Shown here: piece by piece, positions 6,705 through 16,208 of the stretch
Position numbering within the stretch: the stretch's first letter is position 1
How the letters are laid out: the number at the start of each line of letters is the position of its first letter
Source of the DNA: Flavobacteriales bacterium UBA6165
GTDB lineage: Bacteria > Bacteroidota > Bacteroidia > Flavobacteriales_D > Crocinitomicaceae
NCBI GenBank assembly: GCA_002422285.1
Contig: DIUF01000059.1
Location: 1-24,669 of the forward strand
Length of the DNA: 24,669 nucleotides
Direction of reading: 5' to 3'
The notes under the pieces: generated by a model
The model's input: only the letters and a program-made list of their open reading frames with translations
Databases searched by the model: none
What the model was told of the DNA's origin: nothing
Translations under genes and position numbers: made by a program

Positions 6705-7997
6705 ATGCCAATTAACTTTGTTGAAGAACTGACTTGGAGAGGAATGATTCACGACATGATGCCTGGAGTGGAAGAACATTTGAATGGGCAAATGCGAGCG
6801 GCTTATGTTGGCATTGACCCCACAGCAGATTCTTTACACATCGGACATTTGGTGAGCGTAATGATGCTCTGTCATTTTCAGCGCGCTGGACATAAACCAG
6901 TTGCCTTAGTAGGGGGCGCAACAGGCATGATTGGCGATCCATCAGGGAAATCAGCAGAGCGTAATTTATTGGATGAAGCTACCTTAAATCACAATGTGAC
7001 CAGCATCAAAAATCAACTGAGCAAGTTTTTGAATTTCGATGCTCAACAAGGAAATGCAGCGGTATTGGTAAACAACTACGATTGGATGCAACCCATGAGC
7101 TTCTTAGATTTCATCCGCGATGTTGGTAAACACATCACGGTTAACTACATGATGGCAAAAGATTCTGTTAAAAAACGAATTACTGGTGAAGCAGGTGACG
7201 GCATGTCGTATACCGAATTCTCTTACCAATTGGTTCAGGGTTACGACTTTTTGCACTTGTATCGCAACGAAAAATGCTCAATACAAATGGGTGGCTCAGA
7301 CCAATGGGGAAATATCACAACGGGTACTGAATTAATCAGACGCATTGATAGTGGCAAAGCCTTCGCCATCACCTGTCCACTGATCACTAAAGCCGATGGC
7401 ACAAAATTCGGAAAAACTGAAGGGGGCAATGTTTGGCTCGATCCTGAAAAAACTTCGCCTTACAAATTCTACCAATACTGGCTCAACACATCAGATGAGG
7501 ATGCAGCGAAATATATCAAAATTTTTACTTTTCTCAACAAAGAAGAAGTTAGTAGCCTAATTGTTGCGCACCAAGAAGCCCCTCACCTTCGTGAATTACA
7601 ACGACGCTTGGCTTCTGAATTAACCAAAATGGTACACTCAGAGGATGACTTAAACCACGCTATTGTTGCTTCCAATATTCTCTTTGGGAAATCCACAACT
7701 GAAGATTTGCAGCAATTAAACGAGAAACAGTTTAACGACATTTTTGACGGCGTTCAGACCACAATCTTGAACAAAGATGCGCTTGCCGAATTAACATTGA
7801 TTGATGCCCTAGTCGCAAAAGGAGGTTTTTTAAGTTCAAATAAAGAGGCCAGTAGAGAAATTGCTGCCAACGCAATTTCGGTCAACAAAACCAAAGTGGA
7901 TGCCACTTTCAAATTCAACGAGTCTGATTTGATTGGCGGAAAGTACATACTTCTTGGAAAAGGCAAAAAAACCAATTTCATTTTGAAATTTGAATAG
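6705..7997 (+). CDS. tyrS: Tyrosyl-tRNA synthetase
   Basis: This is a 430-residue class I aminoacyl-tRNA synthetase that activates tyrosine with ATP and charges tRNA-Tyr in the cytoplasm. The signature HIGH is at residues 45-48 (GIDPTADSLHIGHL). The KMSKS loop is KFGKT at 234-238, the usual tyrosyl form. YDW, QLVQGYDFLHL and QMGGSDQWGN line the tyrosine and ATP pocket. The C-terminal 70 residues form an S4 RNA-binding domain (KGGFLSSNKEASREIAANAISVN). Length and all landmarks are normal. An upstream TTG at 6684 would add seven residues but sits in the promoter box, so ATG 6705 is preferred. The gene converges with the minus-strand WG-repeat gene, with only 2 bp between the stop codons and no hairpin terminator visible. 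Confidence 0.97.
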   Translation: MPINFVEELTWRGMIHDMMPGVEEHLNGQMRAAYVGIDPTADSLHIGHLVSVMMLCHFQRAGHKPVALVGGATGMIGDPSGKSAERNLLDEATLNHNVTSIKNQLSKFLNFDAQQGNAAVLVNNYDWMQPMSFLDFIRDVGKHITVNYMMAKDSVKKRITGEAGDGMSYTEFSYQLVQGYDFLHLYRNEKCSIQMGGSDQWGNITTGTELIRRIDSGKAFAITCPLITKADGTKFGKTEGGNVWLDPEKTSPYKFYQYWLNTSDEDAAKYIKIFTFLNKEEVSSLIVAHQEAPHLRELQRRLASELTKMVHSEDDLNHAIVASNILFGKSTTEDLQQLNEKQFNDIFDGVQTTILNKDALAELTLIDALVAKGGFLSSNKEASREIAANAISVNKTKVDATFKFNESDLIGGKYILLGKGKKTNFILKFE

Positions 7998-7999
7998 AT

Positions 8000-10900
8000 C
8001 TAGCTCTTTGCTAACCCAAAAACATCAGATTCCAGAATCTTCTGAAACTTGGTGTCCCAGATTTCTATTTTTCCGTAATTGTGCACTCTGATATAATCTT
8101 TTTGGAACACAATTGCGTCGTATTGTATTGGAACCACTTGTCTTCCTTGCCCATCAAAAACACCCAATTGAGAATGAGAAAGTGACAAAACCAAATCGCT
8201 ACTCAAAATACTAATTTCATTCAAACAAGGTGTTATTTCTGGGGCTCCTACTGTGTTGATTATTCCCCAACCACTTTCAAAACGAACCGCTGCAAAGCCA
8301 CCTCGATAAGGCTTAGCGCTTAGGAAAGTCATATTGAAGGGATTGTGTAATTCTGTATTGAGATAGGCAAATGAATTATCGTGCAAACGAACACAAATCA
8401 ATTCATCATGAAAACCACCATAAACTTCGGCTAACGATACAGATTTTCCATTTTCTCGATTGAACAAATAAACACTACCAGATGATCGAAATTGTAAGAC
8501 ATCTTGATTCAGTACCTTCGGTTTTTTTATCTTTTCTTTTCCAAGGTCTATTCGATTCCAATTTAAATCGTAAAGCGTATGATAACCAGTCTTTGAGCTA
8601 AACGATATTACATCTTCTCCAAGATAATTGAACTCCTCGTATCTACCAAAAAGATGTGGCATTTCCTGACCTTGTACATCTAAGATTTTTCCATTGCGCA
8701 GATAAATTTTATCGTTAACAAAAGCCAAAACAACATCAAGATATTTCATTTTGCCCAAGATTTTGAAAGCGGCGTCAGTCACATACATTTTACCTTTCAA
8801 CACGTGCAATATTTTCCCAGAAATCGGATCCACAAACACTTTTTCAAGTCCAATTGCAATCGCCTTTCCATACAAATCGTAGACATCAACACCATTGCGA
8901 GATTGACCCAAAACAAAATCCCCGTTTATCTCAATAGTGTGATACTTCACATCAGAAATTTGTGTTCCGTTCATATCACAAATTGCCAACAAACCTTTGT
9001 CTTGAAAAACAAAAAGGTCATCATTCAAAATATTTCTAGGGCGCAACTCAGTTTCACAGAGCATTTCACCGTGATGATTGTAAATAATGAACTGTTTTTT
9101 AACGCGCTCAACAAAATAGCCATGCTGAAAAAGCTTCACACTGGCCATGCTATCTTGAAGCAGACCCAATTCCTCATGCACCACATGCATTTTATTAGCT
9201 GTTGCTAAAAGCGTCACCAAATCCCGATTTTTTTGAACATTTACATTGTGAATTCTCAAATTGTGTAGCAGGCCATGAGAGAATTGAAATAAACTTGCGC
9301 CTTGTGGTTTTTGTTCAACCAAAAACAAAGTGTCCCCATTATAATAAACCCTCTTGATAGACCTGTAAATAGGTTCTATTACAAACTTAGATGTATCCAC
9401 AACGCCAAATCCAGTTTGGGTCAAAACGATAGCATGTTTGCCAACAAAAGGATATGCGTATTCAAAATCCTCGTCAAAAACTGGTTGACCCTCGGTATTT
9501 AAAAAATTCCATTTGGCTTTGTCAAACAAGAGATGTGAAACAAATTTCTTGTCAATCAATCGTCCTTCATAAGGCTCTAGGGCATTCAAATTGCTACTAA
9601 TCATGGGTTCACAATTTTCATCTGCTAGTTTATCGTCGACGAAAGTGAAAACACCACTTCTACAAACACGAAGAAAAGCATCATCGCCACGATCGATATA
9701 AGGGTATAAAGTAAATTTGCAGTCTCTTGTCAAAATACCATGGCGAAAATCGGGGGCTGAAAATCGCGCAAAATTCCTGCTTTGAAAATCATTCGTGTCT
9801 ATATCCAATATCACCAATTTCGGCACAACCTTTCCGTTTAGATTGTTGATGCCACCAAAAGAATGTCTATAAAACTTGTTGTCGCTTTCAGGCAAGGGAA
9901 ACAAGGTAATAGGCGCCTCATGAAGATATTTCACATTGGCAACACTAGGATTTAGGATTACAGAATCGCGCTCATCCTTAATACCCCAAAGCAAGCGATG
10001 AATTGTACTTCCCTTATCGTTTTTTACTTCTCTAGACACATGAAACCAGCCAATTTGAAATAAGCGTGGATCAAAATCAATTTTGGCATCAATATAATCG
10101 GCTTTATCCACCGAAACCACGTTGTTGACGATAAACTCATCGACAATTTTATGATTCTCATCGAATACAAAAATGCGAAGTTGATTGCCTAGCCATGCTT
10201 TTATCTTGTTGTCCTTAATTAAAATTTGATCATAAACAGGAGCCAATATTTCCTTGTTTGTTTTTCTCGAGACCAATCCACGGCCGCTAAATTTCTGTGT
10301 GTAATAAAAATTGTATCTCGGCTCAATTTTGGTGAAGTTACAATCTAACACTTTCGTAAAATCTTGATTAAACAAACCCATGAAATCACCTTTGCGCACC
10401 AAAGTGTATTGTTTGAACAACGAAATATTGTCATATTCTGCACGAATCAATACTTTGCCTTCACCATTGAGTAAACCCATTTTGTTGTTCACTCGAAAAA
10501 GTATGTGATTGTTTCCAATCGGTCGCAACATTTCGCCTTGAGCAGTCATGGCAATGCGTTTTGTTTTCAAATCGAGCAGGTGGACTTTCGTTGCCTCAAC
10601 AATTTCGACATACCCGTTCAACACTGCAACGCGTCGAGCCTTATCTAGAGACACTTTATTTCCATCGAGCAGCAACAACTTCAACCTAGGCGTAAACCAA
10701 ATCAACACATTTCCTGTCACCTGTCGCACATCACTGCAGTAATCTTCGGAAATTTCGAAAGGATTGCTACTTCTATTGCTCGTGGTATCCATCAATTTTC
10801 CATTAGGAGCGTACAAATAATTCGTTTCTCTAACTTGAAAACATAGAAAATCGTTGATGACTTGATGGTTCAGGGCATTCATGCTTATTTTTGAACCAGA

Positions 10901-11302
10901 AGGCTTATTAATCGCAATCATTTGAGAGCCAGAAACTCCGATTATCCATTGCTCGTAGTTGTGCATTAATCGAAAAGCTTTTTTGCTCAAATTGTCATTC
11001 ACAACCTGAATCAAAATAGAATCCCCAACCATGAAAAAACCATAGTCCAAGGCATCAATTTTAGCACCTACCCGAAACAAAACTTCACCTTTGTGATTCA
11101 AAATGCCCATCTCTCGAAATCCAGAGAATGTTGCGAGTTTTCGAGAGTCGAATAAACCGACATACAAAACGGTTTCTTTGACCTGATTTTTTTCACCTTG
11201 ACTGTGCACGACCCAGCCTATTTTACTTGGCAACGCAACAGTTTGAGCTGCTATTCCATAGGTAAACAACACAATCAGCAAGCACCAAACAACGCGATTC
11301 AT
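8000..11302 (-). CDS. Large secreted WG-repeat protein
   Basis: This is a 1100-residue protein with a signal peptide (residues 1-20, cleavage after GIAAQ) and no other membrane segment. It contains many degenerate WG-type beta repeats of the pattern G-hydrophobic-hydrophobic-(N/D)-x-x-G-(K/E)-x-(V/I)-(I/L)-x-P-x-Y-(D/E). Examples are MGILNHKGEVLF near 65, MGLLNGEGKVLIRAEYDNI near 275, GLVSRKTNKEILAPVYDQI near 342, GVVDTSKFVIEPIY in the middle, and GWGIINTVGAPEITP then LGVFDGQGRQVVPIQYDAI in the last 95 residues. WG repeats build beta-propeller-like or extended surfaces, and no enzymatic site is visible. Its start overlaps the stop of the upstream lipoprotein gene by 4 bp (ATGA), so the two are translationally coupled and probably interact. 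It has no T9SS sorting tail. The class is well supported; the role is unknown. Confidence 0.82.
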   Translation of the reverse strand: MNRVVWCLLIVLFTYGIAAQTVALPSKIGWVVHSQGEKNQVKETVLYVGLFDSRKLATFSGFREMGILNHKGEVLFRVGAKIDALDYGFFMVGDSILIQVVNDNLSKKAFRLMHNYEQWIIGVSGSQMIAINKPSGSKISMNALNHQVINDFLCFQVRETNYLYAPNGKLMDTTSNRSSNPFEISEDYCSDVRQVTGNVLIWFTPRLKLLLLDGNKVSLDKARRVAVLNGYVEIVEATKVHLLDLKTKRIAMTAQGEMLRPIGNNHILFRVNNKMGLLNGEGKVLIRAEYDNISLFKQYTLVRKGDFMGLFNQDFTKVLDCNFTKIEPRYNFYYTQKFSGRGLVSRKTNKEILAPVYDQILIKDNKIKAWLGNQLRIFVFDENHKIVDEFIVNNVVSVDKADYIDAKIDFDPRLFQIGWFHVSREVKNDKGSTIHRLLWGIKDERDSVILNPSVANVKYLHEAPITLFPLPESDNKFYRHSFGGINNLNGKVVPKLVILDIDTNDFQSRNFARFSAPDFRHGILTRDCKFTLYPYIDRGDDAFLRVCRSGVFTFVDDKLADENCEPMISSNLNALEPYEGRLIDKKFVSHLLFDKAKWNFLNTEGQPVFDEDFEYAYPFVGKHAIVLTQTGFGVVDTSKFVIEPIYRSIKRVYYNGDTLFLVEQKPQGASLFQFSHGLLHNLRIHNVNVQKNRDLVTLLATANKMHVVHEELGLLQDSMASVKLFQHGYFVERVKKQFIIYNHHGEMLCETELRPRNILNDDLFVFQDKGLLAICDMNGTQISDVKYHTIEINGDFVLGQSRNGVDVYDLYGKAIAIGLEKVFVDPISGKILHVLKGKMYVTDAAFKILGKMKYLDVVLAFVNDKIYLRNGKILDVQGQEMPHLFGRYEEFNYLGEDVISFSSKTGYHTLYDLNWNRIDLGKEKIKKPKVLNQDVLQFRSSGSVYLFNRENGKSVSLAEVYGGFHDELICVRLHDNSFAYLNTELHNPFNMTFLSAKPYRGGFAAVRFESGWGIINTVGAPEITPCLNEISILSSDLVLSLSHSQLGVFDGQGRQVVPIQYDAIVFQKDYIRVHNYGKIEIWDTKFQKILESDVFGLAKS

Positions 11303-12636
11303 ATGGTCTTCAAATGCTTGATAACATCATCTAAATCAGAGGCACTATTTAATGAGAAACCCGAATCGGTCAATGGGAAATAATCCGTGCTTTTCATATT
11401 TTGTCGAGCAAAAGAGGAAAAACTTGAGGGCAAAACGAAAAATATTGCTCCAGTCTCATCAATAGCTATAATGGTATTCTTCTGGGTAGCATCAAAAAAA
11501 CATGAGGCACCTGGTTGAAAACGCACTTGATAGTTATCAGTCAAGCATACCAAAGCATATGTCATTTTGTTTGGGCTAATCATTGGATCATCGCAATTAA
11601 AATTAGCATAGAAAGGCTGCTTGTCTTTCATCCTTGCACATACATCCCAATTGTAAACGCCAAAAGAGCTGATTTGTGTGGTTCGAATCATTCTTTGTTT
11701 TTCGACATCTGCCAAATTGGTCTCCGTTTCTCGGATTTTAGAATCCAACGCCGCCCGATTGGCCTTTGTTTCCGCAGCAGCATCTTCGATGAAATATGGC
11801 TTTACCGGATATGAAAAAGTATCTTTTTTAAACATAAAACGCAAGTCAAACAATGTCTCATCGGTGCGCTGTAATTCACAAACGGAAAGCTCATTCCTCA
11901 ACTTAAATTGATCCCTTGAGGCCAATGGTCTGTTTGTTTGCCAACCCAAGATTTCGCGATTGGCAAATTCATCAAAGTCGTTTAAATTTCTAGGTTGTGC
12001 ATCAAAAATGTATCCGTCTCTTTGTATGGCGGGAACCACCGGTGCCGCCGGACTTCCAGAAATTATATTGGGTTGTTCTGGCGCTTGAGGCACAGTTGTG
12101 GTATTGGTTATAAAACTCCAAGTGCCATTTTCATCTTGACTGTAGAAATTGAAATTCTCTTGTTCGCTTTGGCTCGCCAATTCTATGCGCAAACTCTTAT
12201 CGTTTGCAATATACACTGGGCTTCCATTTTGTGAGCCATCTATGCTGAACATACCGCCAGAAATAAATGGCAGGGCTACTCCAGCAGAATCATACATCAT
12301 ATTAATACCAGAAAATATTTGGTCTGATAGACTGTGATATTCATTCCATTCAATATCAACATCGCCAACAACAGGCTTACCATGAGCATCAACGAAGGCA
12401 GCTACTGGAATGTGAATTTGAGAACCTGTTTTGGTGACTAAAACAGCACCTGTTGCCACATTGACTGTAAACTTTTGTGGTTTAATTTCAACATCATCAA
12501 TGAGCTTTGACCATTCGACATCAGCATTCCTGTCAACATGAACTTCCGACGACATGGTTTCACTGAGATTTGAATTACAGGCAGCTAGTAACAACAAGCC
12601 AAGCCCGCTTAGAGCATGTAAAGGATTCATAAGCAT
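11299..12636 (-). CDS. Lipoprotein with ZU5-like domain, coupled to the WG-repeat gene
   Basis: This 445-residue protein has a leader ending in the lipobox L-A-A-C (Cys20 counted from ATG 12636; ATG 12630 is an equally good start two codons later). Residues about 50-150 (FTVNVATGAVLVTKTGSQIHIPVAAF, given by its G-A-V-L-V-T-K-T-G-S core, then GDVDIEWNEY and FISGGMFSI) resemble the ZU5-type beta domain common in Bacteroidota surface lipoproteins. A proline-rich linker (about 183-206) and a short coiled coil (about 284-315, EDAAAETKANRAALDSK) follow. Four Cys lie in the C-terminal part (C253, C333, C348, C364) plus C379, possibly disulphide bonded. The stop overlaps the start of the WG-repeat gene as ATGA. 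It is probably an outer-membrane-anchored partner of that protein. The ZU5-like call is from pattern only. Confidence 0.7.
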   Translation of the reverse strand: MLMNPLHALSGLGLLLLAACNSNLSETMSSEVHVDRNADVEWSKLIDDVEIKPQKFTVNVATGAVLVTKTGSQIHIPVAAFVDAHGKPVVGDVDIEWNEYHSLSDQIFSGINMMYDSAGVALPFISGGMFSIDGSQNGSPVYIANDKSLRIELASQSEQENFNFYSQDENGTWSFITNTTTVPQAPEQPNIISGSPAAPVVPAIQRDGYIFDAQPRNLNDFDEFANREILGWQTNRPLASRDQFKLRNELSVCELQRTDETLFDLRFMFKKDTFSYPVKPYFIEDAAAETKANRAALDSKIRETETNLADVEKQRMIRTTQISSFGVYNWDVCARMKDKQPFYANFNCDDPMISPNKMTYALVCLTDNYQVRFQPGASCFFDATQKNTIIAIDETGAIFFVLPSSFSSFARQNMKSTDYFPLTDSGFSLNSASDLDDVIKHLKTI

Positions 12637-12698
12637 GGTTTTAGAGGGTTTACATACATAATGTCAAAAAATTAAAAAGGTAACATGCTCATGAGAAA

Positions 12699-12732
12699 AT
12701 AAAAAAATCCGTGAGCTTTTGACCCACGGATT
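12699..12732 (-). terminator. Rho-independent terminator of the T9SS-sorted protein gene
   Basis: On the minus strand, AATCCGTG (12732-12725) pairs perfectly with CACGGATT (12713-12706) across an 11-nt loop, and a run of seven T follows the second arm. It begins 23 bp after the stop codon at 12755. It also separates this gene from the downstream lipoprotein/WG pair, which therefore needs its own promoter. Confidence 0.88.
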
Positions 12733-12754
12733 CCAAATTACCAGAATGCAAAGT

Positions 12755-15175
12755 CTATTTTTTCACAAACGGACGCTGCACAGCTCCGTTCGTTGTTTCA
12801 ATAAACATGATATACATACCCGCTTGCAGATTTTGAATTTCCAAATCTGTGCTATTGGTCACCATTACGACTCTACCGTTCAAATCTAGAATAGTCACCT
12901 GCTTCACCTCCTCAATAGATACAATTCTAATAAACGCTTCAGCAGGATTGGGATACAATACAACTAATGGCGCAATAGATTCGTTGACACCCAAATAGGT
13001 TTGAGCTTGAAGAGTTATGTTATCTAAGCGATTATTTCCTGTTGCCGTTGCAGTATTGCCGTTGAATGATAAGCGCACTCTGAAATTTGGATTGTTATTC
13101 ACCGCTGGTATATTGGTAAAATCAATACTATACACAACGTATGCTGTTGTAACTTCAATTACATTATTACTTAGTCCGTCTGTGATAAAATTTTCTCCGT
13201 CGATAGAATAGGAGAATACATTTTCCAACATCCCTTGATTGGAGCGCTGAACGGTATAGGTGAATGTAATGCCACTCGCCAAATTGGTTGGCACAAAGAA
13301 ATCCAAAGTTCTGTCGGTAGATGGATTTCTAACGCGCACAGCTTTGCCAGAGCCCTCACCCATTTGAGCGTTTAGCAAAGAGCCCGTGTCGAAGGCATCC
13401 ATATCGCGTTGACCTTCTATTGGATTAGTGTAATCGAATTTTCCTGTAATACCAGATATCAAGGAATAATCAGCATTTATGGACGTAACATCCTCAGGAG
13501 TTTCTAAAGTGTTAAAATGCCAATAATACACCAAAGCACCCGCAGGAGCTACAGTATTTCCTAATAATGTAAGCTCAAATGGCGTAACATTCGGAGTAGT
13601 TATAGTGATTGTACCAGAGTACTCACCTACGCTCGAGGCATTGAGATGCACATAAATCTGAGTTGGGTCAACATAATCACCAAAAGGCTCAAGAACGATA
13701 CTTTGAGAAAAAGGACCACTAATGGAAGTAGACATGAAGAAGTTCCCAGTGCACTGAATAGTTATATTCCCAATCAAATTTTCACCACCTACGGTTAAGA
13801 CTTGAGCAGCAGATGGAAATCCAAGATTTTGTAAAAAGGGATCGAACCCTACCGGTGAAACCCCTAATACTGGCGGAATTGGCTGCTCAACTGAACCAGA
13901 AACTGGAACCTCTATTGGGTCAGCACCAACCGTTGATATAGAAATAAAATCAACAATAGTGCCTATCACCGTATGATTCAAACGCACATAAACTGGAGTG
14001 GGAGCAAGACTACCTCCCATTTGTACTAATTCAACAGATGATGAATAACCGCTACCACTCGTAGTTGTAATTTCAAATCCTAATGGAGCCGAAATAATGA
14101 TATTATCTGTAAGATACTGCCCTGAAACCAAAAGTTCTTGTTCGTTAGATGGCGTACCTAAAAATTGAAAGAAATTCGATAATGCACTCGGACTAGCAGT
14201 TATCTCTGGCGGAGGCAGTAAGCTGGTGATTCCATTAACAACAACATTTACAATTCCTGTTTCCAGAGAGCCTACTTCAACATTTCCGTTATAAACCCCT
14301 TCAAAAGCGGCATTCAAACGAATGTAAATTGTGGTGTTTGCAAGTATCTCATTTACTGGCGATAAAAATAAACCACCTACGAAATCTAAACCAGATGTTA
14401 ATGAAACCTCATATCCTAAAGGTGGATTGATAGAAATGTCTTCAGTTAAGTTTACCCCTGAAACAACAAATGACTGTTGTAAAGAAGGATTTCCAAGAAC
14501 TTGATTAAAAGAGTTTAAAACCTGAGGATTCACGGTGATACTTGGCAAAGTAGATGTAAATGTTCCTGAAATCCCAGAACCAGTAGCATAATCAACGCCG
14601 CCTTTGAAACGAACATTTCCAGAACCAGTGGTGTTAGTTCGCCAGCAATACCATCGAAACTCGATTGTTGAATTGACAGGAACTGAAACTGGTGTGGCGA
14701 ATTCTAAAACGGTTCTAGAGTTGCTTTCATTTATTACAAAATCTGATCCAACCTGCTCAAACGGAGACCCATTGATGCTAAAATATAAAGCACCATTGTC
14801 GGCACCAGCAGCAGAACGCTCATGACGAAGAGCAAACTCATTTAATGTAAAAAAAACAGAAGCATCGGACGAGAAAGACCATGTCACATAACGGTTGTTT
14901 GATATAGCATCAATTTTGGTTGTATTGGTGAATGAACTTGAGCGATAATGAGTGCTTGCAGCCGTGCAAGAAACAACATTCCGAGTGTAGCCCGAAAAAC
15001 TAATACCTGAAGGCAGTTCAGCATAATCTCCAGCCAAAAAATTGATATTCGAGGCTGGACATGTAGTAGCGCCAATTTCAGGGGCATACGCTGAAAATAC
15101 GGTCTGTGCATGTACATTTTTTCCGATAGCGAAAAAGGCAAAAACAATGGCGCATTTTGATAAGAATTGTTTCAT
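12755..15175 (-). CDS. Secreted multi-domain protein with T9SS type A sorting domain
   Basis: This 806-residue protein has a signal peptide (1-24, cleavage after VHAQ). An N-terminal beta domain (about 25-205) with paired Cys is followed by three homologous Ig-like repeats (about 212-317, 324-428, 436-542). Next comes a jelly-roll-like domain (about 548-726, YYWHFNTLETPEDV at its start). The end is a T9SS C-terminal sorting domain (about 735-806) recognisable by LYPNPAEAFIRI, QVTILDLNGRVV, LQAGMYIMFIETTNG and the basic end RPFVKK. Proteins with this tail are exported through the outer membrane by the SprA-containing T9SS, and a sprA gene lies in this window. No catalytic motif is visible, so it is probably an adhesin or structural surface protein. 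It is a single-gene unit with its own terminator. Confidence 0.88.
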   Translation of the reverse strand: MKQFLSKCAIVFAFFAIGKNVHAQTVFSAYAPEIGATTCPASNINFLAGDYAELPSGISFSGYTRNVVSCTAASTHYRSSSFTNTTKIDAISNNRYVTWSFSSDASVFFTLNEFALRHERSAAGADNGALYFSINGSPFEQVGSDFVINESNSRTVLEFATPVSVPVNSTIEFRWYCWRTNTTGSGNVRFKGGVDYATGSGISGTFTSTLPSITVNPQVLNSFNQVLGNPSLQQSFVVSGVNLTEDISINPPLGYEVSLTSGLDFVGGLFLSPVNEILANTTIYIRLNAAFEGVYNGNVEVGSLETGIVNVVVNGITSLLPPPEITASPSALSNFFQFLGTPSNEQELLVSGQYLTDNIIISAPLGFEITTTSGSGYSSSVELVQMGGSLAPTPVYVRLNHTVIGTIVDFISISTVGADPIEVPVSGSVEQPIPPVLGVSPVGFDPFLQNLGFPSAAQVLTVGGENLIGNITIQCTGNFFMSTSISGPFSQSIVLEPFGDYVDPTQIYVHLNASSVGEYSGTITITTPNVTPFELTLLGNTVAPAGALVYYWHFNTLETPEDVTSINADYSLISGITGKFDYTNPIEGQRDMDAFDTGSLLNAQMGEGSGKAVRVRNPSTDRTLDFFVPTNLASGITFTYTVQRSNQGMLENVFSYSIDGENFITDGLSNNVIEVTTAYVVYSIDFTNIPAVNNNPNFRVRLSFNGNTATATGNNRLDNITLQAQTYLGVNESIAPLVVLYPNPAEAFIRIVSIEEVKQVTILDLNGRVVMVTNSTDLEIQNLQAGMYIMFIETTNGAVQRPFVKK
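13550..14542 (-). repeat. Three tandem protein repeats of about 105 residues inside the T9SS cargo
   Basis: Each copy starts with a P-x-(I/L)-x-(A/V)-(N/S)-P segment and a short helix ending F-x-x-x-L-G-x-P-S. It continues with a V-(S/G)-G-x-(N/Y)-L-(T/I)-(D/E/G)-(N/D)-I-x-I core and ends with (P/T)-x-x-(I/V)-Y-(V/I)-(R/H)-L-N and G-x-(Y/I). The repeats have diverged at DNA level, so they are old duplications rather than recent tandem copies. Confidence 0.75.
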
Positions 15176-15206
15176 GATAATTAATTTAGAACTTTTATTC
15201 AGGCTG

Positions 15207-15238
15207 CTAAATTAGTACTAGTTTTTCACACCACCAAA
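15207..15238 (-). promoter_or_regulatory. Candidate promoter of the T9SS cargo gene
   Basis: On the minus strand, TTTG at 15238-15235 is followed after 20 bp by TAATTTAG at 15214-15207, which matches TAnnTTTG except at the seventh base. It lies 31 bp before the ATG at 15175. The -33 element is exact, but the -7 box has one mismatch. Confidence 0.35.
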
Positions 15239-15269
15239 GACCAATGCCAAACTGAGAATTTACCTTGAA

Positions 15270-16181
15270 CTACTTAAGTTTGATTTTATTATTTAGCTTC
15301 AGGGGAGCATCCGGATTTTCAATGCCGTTTTTGCGCATCAGAGACTTCAACTTGATGCCTTCTATTTGAGAAATTTGTCGCAATGTGGTGCTGTTGTTGC
15401 TAACTATATAGGTTTTCTTATCGCTAGATTTATTACGCTTGGGTTGCAAATAAACAAAATCGCCCCTAGAAACAACCTCTTGATTATCAGCAAAATCATT
15501 GTATTTATACAACTGACGCAGACTAACACCTGTAGCTTTTGAAATACGATATAATGTTTGACCATCTTCAACAACAACACATTGAACACGATTTACTGTT
15601 GAAGTTCGAACACTGGCGATTTCAATGGCCTCAGGAGCAGAAGTTTGTGGCTTTTGTGGACGCACATTGGCAGCATATGTTGTGCCTTGGTCAAAACGAT
15701 AAAGTTCATTATCTTCAATGGTTTTAATCAATTTTTCGGCATATTGAGGATGAGTCGCATAACCCGCTTTTTTCAACCCATGTGCCCAGGCTTTGTAATC
15801 TGAAATTTCAAGCGTAAAAAGTTCGGCATAGCGTTTACCACTTGTTAAGAAAACTGCATGATCGCGGTATGATTCCAACGCGTGACTGTAGCTTCGAAAA
15901 CATTCGTTTTTGGCATCATCATCTTTAAAAAACTTATCGCCAGTCCACGTGTTATGGCACTTTATACCAAAATGATTGTTGGCCTTTTGCGCCAAATCAC
16001 TGTTGCCAAATCCACTCTCCAAAATGCCTTGAGCCAAAATAATGCTCGCTGGAATTTTATACTCCTGCATGTTGTTTTGTGCCACATCTTTCCATTGGTC
16101 AATGTACTGCGTGCGGGTTATCTGATTGGCCCAAACGGAACCAAATCCCAATAAAATCAAAGTGATTGATAAATTCTTCAT
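15270..16181 (-). CDS. Secreted GH73 glucosaminidase with two LysM domains
   Basis: This 303-residue protein has a signal peptide (about 1-19, GSVWAN). A GH73 mannosyl-glycoprotein endo-beta-N-acetylglucosaminidase domain spans about 23-163. The catalytic glutamate is probably E55 in IILAQGILESGFGNS. HFGIKCHNTWTGDKF and FRSYSHALESYRDHAVFL are further family landmarks, as is GYATHPQYAEKLIKTIE. Two LysM domains follow, at about 200-247 and 256-303, which bind peptidoglycan glycan chains. The enzyme should cleave the glycan backbone in the periplasm or at the cell surface during growth or division. It is transcribed away from the control region at 16182-16306. I chose the only ATG that provides a leader. 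Family identity is strong; the exact physiological role is not determined. Confidence 0.92.
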   Translation of the reverse strand: MKNLSITLILLGFGSVWANQITRTQYIDQWKDVAQNNMQEYKIPASIILAQGILESGFGNSDLAQKANNHFGIKCHNTWTGDKFFKDDDAKNECFRSYSHALESYRDHAVFLTSGKRYAELFTLEISDYKAWAHGLKKAGYATHPQYAEKLIKTIEDNELYRFDQGTTYAANVRPQKPQTSAPEAIEIASVRTSTVNRVQCVVVEDGQTLYRISKATGVSLRQLYKYNDFADNQEVVSRGDFVYLQPKRNKSSDKKTYIVSNNSTTLRQISQIEGIKLKSLMRKNGIENPDAPLKLNNKIKLK

Positions 16182-16208
16182 GATACAATTTCTAAAACTT
16201 CCGTGATG

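Noticed and set aside
8804..9208. An open frame of 134 codons on the plus strand inside the WG-repeat gene.
   Set aside because: It is a shadow of the minus-strand gene: no signal peptide, no domain, low-complexity composition.
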